From DATEEG01 sp035525055 (lineage in GTDB: Bacteria > Actinomycetota > Acidimicrobiia > Spongiisociales > ZC4RG35), in the NCBI GenBank assembly GCA_035525055.1, contig DATLEZ010000066.1, forward strand, positions 1 to 9,186: a stretch of 9,186 nt of DNA. The letters are read 5' to 3'. Below are positions 5,627-9,186 of the stretch, piece after piece. Numbering within the stretch: the stretch's first letter is position 1; each line of letters opens with the position of its first letter. The position numbers were made by a program, and so were the translations under genes. The notes beneath the pieces were generated by a model. The model had not been told where the DNA came from, did not search any database, and saw only the letters and a program-made list of their open reading frames with translations.

Positions 5627-6471
5627 GCTCGCACACCGATATCGACATGGTCCCCGAGACGGCTGTCCCTCAAGGCGGGTCGCGGCTCCCGAGCGTGGCG
5701 CGGACACTGGCCCTCCAGGTAGGGATGCTGATCGCGGTGTTGGGGATCTGGCAGGTCCTCACTTTCAGCGGCATCATCCCCGGCTATCTGCTGCCCCGCG
5801 CCTCCGAGGTTTTAGCCACGCTGTGGGCCGATCTCATCGACATCGTCACCGGCGGGCCCATGTGGACCCACTTCTACACCACTCTCATCGAGATCCTGCT
5901 CGGGTTCGCGTTCTCCGTTGTCATCGGCGTGGCCATCGGCGCCCTCCTGGCCGAATTCGGTCCTCTGCGGCGAGCCACCTACCCATATGTGGTGGCAGCC
6001 AATGCGACACCCCGCATCGCCTTCGCACCGCTGATAGTCATCTGGTTCGGGTTCGACTACGCCTCCAAGGTGGTGATGGCTGTTGCGATTGCAGTCTTCC
6101 CTGTCATCGTCAACACCATGGCCGGTCTCGCCGCCACGGATCGTGACGACATCCGGTTGATGCGTTCCCTGGGAGCCACTCGTGCTCAGATCCTGTGGCG
6201 GGTTCGAATTCCCACCGCACTGCCATACCTGTTTGCCGGATTCGAGACCGCCATGCTGTTCTCGGCAGTCGGGGCTGTCATCGGCGAGTTCATGGCCGGG
6301 AATGCCGGCTTGGGTTACGTGACCCTGCTCGCCCAGGAACTGTTCCGACTGGACGACGCCTTCTCCGCCATCGCACTACTCTCCGTCCAGGGATTCGTCC
6401 TCCATCGTCTGGTCGTGATCGCACGCAAACGCCTCGTCTTCTGGCAAGCCGACGCCGGCTCGCCCAAATGA
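5623..6471 (+). CDS. ABC transporter permease (SsuC/TauC-like)
   Basis: I start the gene at the ATG at 5623, which overlaps the ATPase TGA (ATGA) and implies translational coupling; the longer open frame from 5401 lies inside the ATPase gene. The product has 282 residues and about six membrane spans. The first is QVGMLIAVLGIWQVLTF (about 33-49), with others near 89-109 (LLGFAFSVVIGVAIGALL), 134-170 and 207-250. The cytoplasmic EAA loop is seen as RLMRSLGATRAQILWRVRIP, with the invariant Gly, followed by TALPYLFAGF; it docks on the ATPase. Family features include ATPRIAFAPLIVIWFG and the segment GEFMAGNAGLGY. It forms the membrane channel of the importer, probably as a homodimer because only one permease gene is present. 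Confidence 0.92.
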   Translation: MSSHTDIDMVPETAVPQGGSRLPSVARTLALQVGMLIAVLGIWQVLTFSGIIPGYLLPRASEVLATLWADLIDIVTGGPMWTHFYTTLIEILLGFAFSVVIGVAIGALLAEFGPLRRATYPYVVAANATPRIAFAPLIVIWFGFDYASKVVMAVAIAVFPVIVNTMAGLAATDRDDIRLMRSLGATRAQILWRVRIPTALPYLFAGFETAMLFSAVGAVIGEFMAGNAGLGYVTLLAQELFRLDDAFSAIALLSVQGFVLHRLVVIARKRLVFWQADAGSPK

Positions 6472-6496
6472 GTCCAACAACCGAGAAGGGTGACAA

Positions 6497-7450
6497 ATGA
6501 TGAGTTCGCGAACAATCCGTCTGGGCGGCTTTTACCGCTCGCTGCCGATGGTGGCAGCCGAAGAGAAGGGCTTCTATGAGGATCATGGAGTAGAGGTGGA
6601 TTTCGGACAAGTCACCTCTTCGACCCAGCAGTTCCAATATCTGAGCGACGGCCTCTACGACGTGGTCCAGACTTCTCCGGACAACACCGCCAACTACCGG
6701 TCGAACGACCGCAACCCGATCGGAGTTCGAGTCGATGCCCAGGGATTCCTGGGCCTTGACTACGGAATGCTGCTCGTCGTGGTGGCTCAGCCCGATGTCA
6801 AGTCCGTCGCCGATTTGAGAGGGCGGACGATCTCGGTTGACGCCTTTGATTCCGGCTTCGCCTACGTCATATACAAGATTCTCGCCAACCATGGCCTCGA
6901 GCGGGACAAGGATTACACGGTAGTTTCCACGGGCGGGGTGTACGACCGCTACGTAGCGATGGTCGATAAGGGGGCAGATTTCGCCGCCACACTGATGAGC
7001 GGCGGCTTCGAGACCCGGGCTGCCAACCGGGGGTTCAACCTTCTGGACTCTGTCCACGACATCTTCGACCCATATCTCGGTGTGTGGGCGGCGGCCAAGC
7101 GAGAATGGCTACGAGCCAACTCACAGTTGGCTGTGGATTTCGTGACCGCCTACCGGGCCGCATCGGCCTGGGTGTTCGATCCGGCAAACCGAGACGAGTG
7201 CCTGTCGATGCTGGAGCGGATCCCCTATACCTCGCCTGAGTTGGCGGAGCAGCTGTACGAGATCCAGCTCCGGCCGGGCGTCGGCAACATTCCGGACGGC
7301 ACCATCGATCCGGAGGGCGTGCGCAACGTGCTCAGCCTGAGAATCGAGTTCTCAGGGTTCGAGGAACCCCAGGACCTAGATGTACTGGTCGGATCAGGAA
7401 CCGAGCTCTTTGATCTCCGCTATCTGAACGAATCGTCCGCCGCCGGCTAG
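6497..7450 (+). CDS. Second substrate-binding-fold protein (NMT1/THI5-like), no signal peptide
   Basis: The ATG at 6497 has GAAGGG (6485-6490) at 6 bases, and an in-frame TGA at 6491-6493 rules out any upstream start. The protein (317 residues) therefore begins directly with the first strand of the binding fold: IRLGGFYRSLPMVAAEEKGF, then YEDHGVEVDFG. It has neither a hydrophobic segment nor a lipobox. Other fold features are QYLSDGLYDVVQTSPDN, VKSVADLRGRTISVDA and the KGADFAATLM segment. It is the last gene of the importer operon, 25 bases after the permease. Being cytosolic it cannot collect substrate outside. Known signal-less proteins of this fold are enzymes (MqnA, MqnD, Thi5, DszB), so it may act on the imported compound, or sense or buffer it. 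The THI5 Cys-rich motif is absent. The fold is well supported; the function is unknown. Confidence 0.8.
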   Translation: MMSSRTIRLGGFYRSLPMVAAEEKGFYEDHGVEVDFGQVTSSTQQFQYLSDGLYDVVQTSPDNTANYRSNDRNPIGVRVDAQGFLGLDYGMLLVVVAQPDVKSVADLRGRTISVDAFDSGFAYVIYKILANHGLERDKDYTVVSTGGVYDRYVAMVDKGADFAATLMSGGFETRAANRGFNLLDSVHDIFDPYLGVWAAAKREWLRANSQLAVDFVTAYRAASAWVFDPANRDECLSMLERIPYTSPELAEQLYEIQLRPGVGNIPDGTIDPEGVRNVLSLRIEFSGFEEPQDLDVLVGSGTELFDLRYLNESSAAG

Positions 7451-7483
7451 GTCGGACCTCAGCCACCGCCTTATCCCCTGCGC

Positions 7484-7507
7484 TTGAAGGAGGTAGCCCC
7501 TCCTCAA
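7484..7507. terminator. Hairpin between convergent genes
   Basis: TTGAAGGAGG (7484-7493) pairs with CCTCCTCAA (7499-7507) over 9 bp with one bulged A and a 5-nt loop. It lies in the 53-bp gap between the importer operon and the convergent Rid gene and overlaps the Rid stop codon, so it could serve both directions. No T-run is present on either strand. Confidence 0.45.
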
Positions 7508-7938
7508 CTGTCAACCACGGCGACCGCTTTGAGTTCCAGTACGAGTCGCGGGTCGGTGGCGAGGCGGCTAACCTCCACGGTGGTGGTCGCAGGACGGTGC
7601 GATCCGAAACGAACCCCCAAGACCCGATTGATCGCGTCCTGGTTACGTTCGATGTCCACGATGTAGCGGGTCACCTCAACGACATCGCCCAAGTCGGCCC
7701 CAGCAGCCTCCAGCACTGCCGCCAGGTTGTCCATTGTCCCCTCGGCCTGGAGGCCGGGATCCTCTGGGACTCCATCGAACTCCTCGGCCACGTGCGGGTG
7801 ACTATGGTAGACGGGCGCGGCGGTCACCCCTGCCAGATAGACGGGGACCCCGGAAAGGACCTTGATCGCTGGCGTATAGGGCATCTCGAAGGTGCCGGAT
7901 CCGCTGAGGTGGATCAGTTCTAGTCGATTGGTGCCCAT
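7504..7938 (-). CDS. Rid family protein (RidA/YjgF/UK114-like), catalytic Arg absent
   Basis: I start at the ATG whose complement is 7936-7938. It is preceded by AGGGAA at about 5 bases and gives 144 residues. A GTG at 7971 would add 11 residues and cannot be excluded. The chorismate-mutase-like Rid fold is seen in VYLAGVTAA, the helix TMDNLAAVLEAAGADLGDVV, the strand VTRYIVDI and the closing strands TTVEVSRL and LVLELKAVAV. E. coli RidA uses Arg105 in PARSCVEV to hydrolyse enamine/imine intermediates. The same column here is Thr (PATTTVEV), so deamination of the RidA type is doubtful. Rid subfamilies without the Arg exist and often accompany catabolic genes. A loop around residues 45-60, with His and Glu, is longer than in RidA. 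It is cytosolic and would act as a trimer. It is probably cotranscribed with the Rid gene 81 bp upstream. Confidence 0.85.
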   Translation of the reverse strand: MGTNRLELIHLSGSGTFEMPYTPAIKVLSGVPVYLAGVTAAPVYHSHPHVAEEFDGVPEDPGLQAEGTMDNLAAVLEAAGADLGDVVEVTRYIVDIERNQDAINRVLGVRFGSHRPATTTVEVSRLATDPRLVLELKAVAVVDS

Positions 7939-8019
7939 GGAATTCCCTGCCTTTGCGATATCTCGAGTCACTACGAAGGATCCCCCAGCCAGGAGTGTCG
8001 CTGAGACGAATCAGTGAAC

Positions 8020-8409
8020 CTACGGGAGCACTGCAATCGCCTGAACCTCGACTACCGCCTCCGGGGGCATGAGTTGCGAGACTCCGATCAGGGTGCTGGC
8101 CGGGAAGTCGTGACCGAACATCTCCCGTCTGATCTGGGTGAATTCCCGACCTTTACGGACGTCGAGAACGAAGACCGTCATCGTCACGATGTCTCCCTTC
8201 GATCCCCCCGCGGCTTCCACTGCGTGGATCACTCGCCGGAGCACTTCGCGCGACTGGGTCGAGAAGTCACCGGAAGAGTTGTAGTTCTCGTCGATGGAGC
8301 ACTGACCAGCGACGAAAACCAGGTTGCCGACCTTGACACAATTCGAGTAACCGAACACTTCTGGGTCTCCCAGTTCCGGCGTCGGGATGATGCGATTGCT
8401 ATGGCCCAT
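8020..8409 (-). CDS. Rid family protein (RidA/YjgF/UK114-like), second copy, catalytic Arg absent
   Basis: The ATG at the complement of 8407-8409 has a GAGAGGA ribosome site about 8 bases before it and gives 129 residues, the usual Rid length. The same frame is open for about 86 codons upstream, but that part reads as another gene's remnant. Rid features are LVFVAGQCSID, the helix QSREVLRRVIHAVEAAGG, DIVTMTVFVLDV and the end AVVEVQAIAV. The Arg of the RidA motif PARSCVEV is Ser here (FPASTLIGV), and the next Glu is Gly. It is clearly diverged from the other Rid protein, so this is not a recent duplication. Both are in the same direction and converge on the importer operon. Possible roles are hydrolysis or binding of an unstable nitrogen-containing intermediate of the amidohydrolase pathway. 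Confidence 0.85.
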   Translation of the reverse strand: MGHSNRIIPTPELGDPEVFGYSNCVKVGNLVFVAGQCSIDENYNSSGDFSTQSREVLRRVIHAVEAAGGSKGDIVTMTVFVLDVRKGREFTQIRREMFGHDFPASTLIGVSQLMPPEAVVEVQAIAVLP

Positions 8410-8427
8410 AGAAGGATCCTCTCTCAC

Positions 8428-8544
8428 GGCGAGCAATGAGCCTACCAACGCAACCGTTGCGCCGCTCCCGCGCTTCGCCAGGTCCTCCAGCGCGTCCGCT
8501 GAGGGCAAGGGGATGTGCGGAGTCGTGAACCTCACCACGGGCCC
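8428..8544 (-). pseudogene. Possible C-terminal remnant of a 2-oxoacid dehydrogenase E1 beta subunit
   Basis: In the frame leading into the second Rid gene, the 39 residues starting GPVVRFTTPHIPLPSADALE resemble the end of pyruvate/branched-chain 2-oxoacid dehydrogenase E1 beta. That family has PVxRVTxPDVPxPxxxxLED followed by a short helix like IVAAVRSLL; here the last part is ATVALVGSLLA. The family stop is missing and the frame runs on into the Rid ATG. On its other side the similarity stops where the DUF3024 fragment of the opposite strand begins, near 8540. The call rests on a short motif and could be a chance frame. Confidence 0.35.
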
Positions 8545-8724
8545 GAGTGGACCCGGTTCCCGGTAGCCCGGCTGCGGTACACCAAGACGAGAGGGGAATG
8601 GTCGTTCTACTGGCGCGACCGCAACTTCAAGTTTCACGAGTACGACCTCGCGCCCCCACCCCCTCACGTTGATGAGCTCATCGCTGAGATCGAGCGAGAC
8701 CCGACCTCCATCTTCTGGGGCTGA
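8515..8724 (+). pseudogene. DUF3024 protein, N-terminally truncated
   Basis: From about 8539 the frame encodes GPEWTRFPVARLRYTKTRGE, then WSFYWRDRNFKFHEYDL and a final helix ending in DPTSIFWG. These are the core and tail of DUF3024, a small family of unknown function whose members have roughly 100-120 residues. The usual N-terminal 40-50 residues are not found upstream in any frame. An in-frame TGA lies at 8500-8502, and a GTG at 8515 is the only start, with no good ribosome site. A 69-residue product could still be made. The left edge of the similarity coincides with the end of the minus-strand E1 beta-like fragment, which points to a recombination junction. Confidence 0.6.
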
Positions 8725-8746
8725 GGCACGACAGAGTCAGCTGGAG

Positions 8747-8806
8747 TTGAAGGTTGATGTCGCGCCCAACACGCCAAACTTCAGGTTTCTTGAAGGTTCA
8801 TGTCGC
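8747..8806 (+). repeat. Pair of 17-bp direct repeats
   Basis: TTGAAGGTTGATGTCGC (8747-8763) and TTGAAGGTTCATGTCGC (8790-8806) differ at one base and are 43 bp apart, about four helical turns. They lie 157-216 bp from the right tRNA half. A binding role is inferred from their position. Confidence 0.6.
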
Positions 8807-8816
8807 TCCTGCTGCA

Positions 8817-8851
8817 CCCGATTCGTCTAACGGATCTTCTAACGGATCGGG
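8817..8851 (+). repeat. Inverted repeat holding two TCTAACG iterons
   Basis: CCCGATTCGT (8817-8826) and ACGGATCGGG (8842-8851) form a 10-bp stem with one G-T pair and a 15-nt loop. TCTAACG occurs at 8826-8832 and 8838-8844 with the same 12-bp period as at 538-556. No T-run follows. Confidence 0.6.
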
Positions 8852-8880
8852 CGTCAGCGGGCGGTATCAGCAGGAAGAAG

Positions 8881-8914
8881 CTGGTAGACCGGATTCGCAA
8901 AACACCTGGTAGAC
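8881..8914 (+). repeat. Short direct repeats CTGGTAGAC
   Basis: CTGGTAGAC occurs at 8881-8889 and 8906-8914, each followed by a CGG within one base, 25 bp apart. Short enough to be chance, but they continue the repeat pattern of the right end. Confidence 0.35.
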
Positions 8915-8962
8915 GGCACTTTCCGGTAGGGGGCGGAACCAACCGTCACCCCCGGGAAACAA

Positions 8963-9005
8963 CTCATAACCCGAAGGTCGCGGGTTCAAATCCCGCCCCC
9001 GCTAC
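8963..9005 (+). repeat. tRNA-Met(CAU)-like 3' half, candidate attachment site, right copy
   Basis: All 43 bases are identical to 434-476, from the anticodon loop CTCATAA to the base after the discriminator. Similarity stops sharply on both sides (ACAA before, TACC after). As on the left, no 5' tRNA half precedes it, so this is not a complete tRNA gene. The two copies are 8529 bp apart and in the same orientation, as expected for attL/attR of one island or for two junctions in a tandem array of islands. Confidence 0.8.
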
Positions 9006-9018
9006 TACCGAAAAACCC

Positions 9019-9048
9019 TTGCACCGACGGCAGCCCTACGGTTACGAT
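9019..9048 (+). promoter_or_regulatory. Promoter of the aminotransferase gene
   Basis: TTGCAC (9019-9024) and TACGAT (9043-9048) are 18 bp apart. The start of transcription would fall near 9055, at the GTG start codon itself, so the message would be leaderless. This fits the lack of any Shine-Dalgarno. The -35 lies only 14 bp after the right tRNA half. Confidence 0.5.
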
Positions 9049-9055
9049 CCGGTTC

Positions 9056-9186
9056 GTGGTGACGTCTGTGAGCCGAAGCGAGCGGCTGCGCGAGAGCATC
9101 GGGCCGTTCCTGGACTTCTTCGCCGGACCGTACGCCGCCCTAAACGAGGATCCCGAGACCGCCAACTTCGCGGTCGGCAACCCGCA
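9056..9186 (+). CDS. Probable PLP-dependent aminotransferase (class I/II), N-terminal part
   Basis: From GTG 9056 (or GTG 9059 in the same frame) an open frame runs off the window after 43 codons. It carries RESIGPFLDFFAGPYAALNE and then DPETANFAVGNP. A segment of the form DPExxxFxxGNP near residue 40 is typical of class I/II aminotransferases just before the substrate-binding region. The PLP-binding Lys would be far downstream. The start choice rests on the promoter spacing, not on a ribosome site. It lies outside the tRNA-half repeats and is probably chromosomal backbone. Confidence is limited by the short stretch visible. Confidence 0.5.
   Translation, partial: MVTSVSRSERLRESIGPFLDFFAGPYAALNEDPETANFAVGNP

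Larger units (their letters stand above)
8725..8962. other. Non-coding, repeat-rich right end of the accessory block
   Basis: I find no gene here. The 238 bp hold three separate sets of short repeats (8747-8806, 8817-8851, 8881-8914) and then run into the right tRNA half. This density of repeats next to an attachment-like site resembles the arm region of an integrase attP, but no recombinase gene is nearby. Confidence 0.5.

Noticed and set aside
6290..7057. Minus-strand open frame of 255 codons across the permease/second binding-protein boundary
   Set aside because: It spans the border of two well-supported plus-strand genes and shows no family motif; a codon-bias shadow.

Overview
The window looks like a high-GC actinobacterial chromosome, possibly Acidimicrobiia or a relative. 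That placement is an inference from codon use, GTG starts, weak Shine-Dalgarno sequences, a remnant resembling F420-dependent PPOX oxidoreductases, and a Rid/amidohydrolase/ABC cargo. It carries an accessory block of about 8.5 kb. The block lies between two identical 43-bp copies (434-476 and 8963-9005) of the 3' half of a tRNA with anticodon CAU. Outside it are the C-terminal end of a c-type cytochrome on the left (to 290) and the first codons of a probable PLP-dependent aminotransferase on the right (from 9056).

Layout, left to right: cytochrome c tail; GC-rich hairpin; tRNA 3'-half repeat and a second hairpin; TCTAACG iterons; an IS481-family element (562-1500) with imperfect terminal inverted repeats. 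Its transposase has lost the second catalytic Asp (Asp to Gly). Next come a C-terminal scrap of a PPOX-fold oxidoreductase (1676-1843) and a complete YtcJ/NfdA-type amidohydrolase (1849-3444) with a terminator. A promoter follows, with 21-bp-spaced direct repeats and a strongly structured 5' leader. It serves a four-gene operon (3696-7450): lipoprotein substrate-binding protein, ABC ATPase, ABC permease, and a second substrate-binding-fold protein with no signal peptide. Convergent to this operon are two Rid (RidA/YjgF) family genes on the minus strand. Then two abutting gene fragments (a minus-strand piece resembling the C-terminus of 2-oxoacid dehydrogenase E1 beta, and a plus-strand DUF3024 tail) meet near 8540. 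The right end is about 240 bp of repeat-rich non-coding DNA, the second tRNA half, and the aminotransferase with its own promoter.

The intact cargo reads as an uptake-and-degradation set. The SsuABC/TauABC/ThiXYZ-type importer brings in a small, probably nitrogen-containing compound. The amidohydrolase would hydrolyse an amide or related bond. The Rid proteins would deal with imine/enamine or related unstable intermediates. The cytosolic binding-fold protein could be a sensor, chaperone or an enzyme, as in the MqnA/MqnD, Thi5 and DszB precedents. The substrate cannot be read from the sequence.

The most interesting points are: the tRNA-half-bounded cassette without a recombinase and without an intact tRNA at either end; the structured leader that begins at the predicted transcription start of the transporter operon; the signal-less second binding protein; two Rid proteins both lacking the catalytic Arg; and gene fragments at both edges of the cargo, which record repeated insertion.
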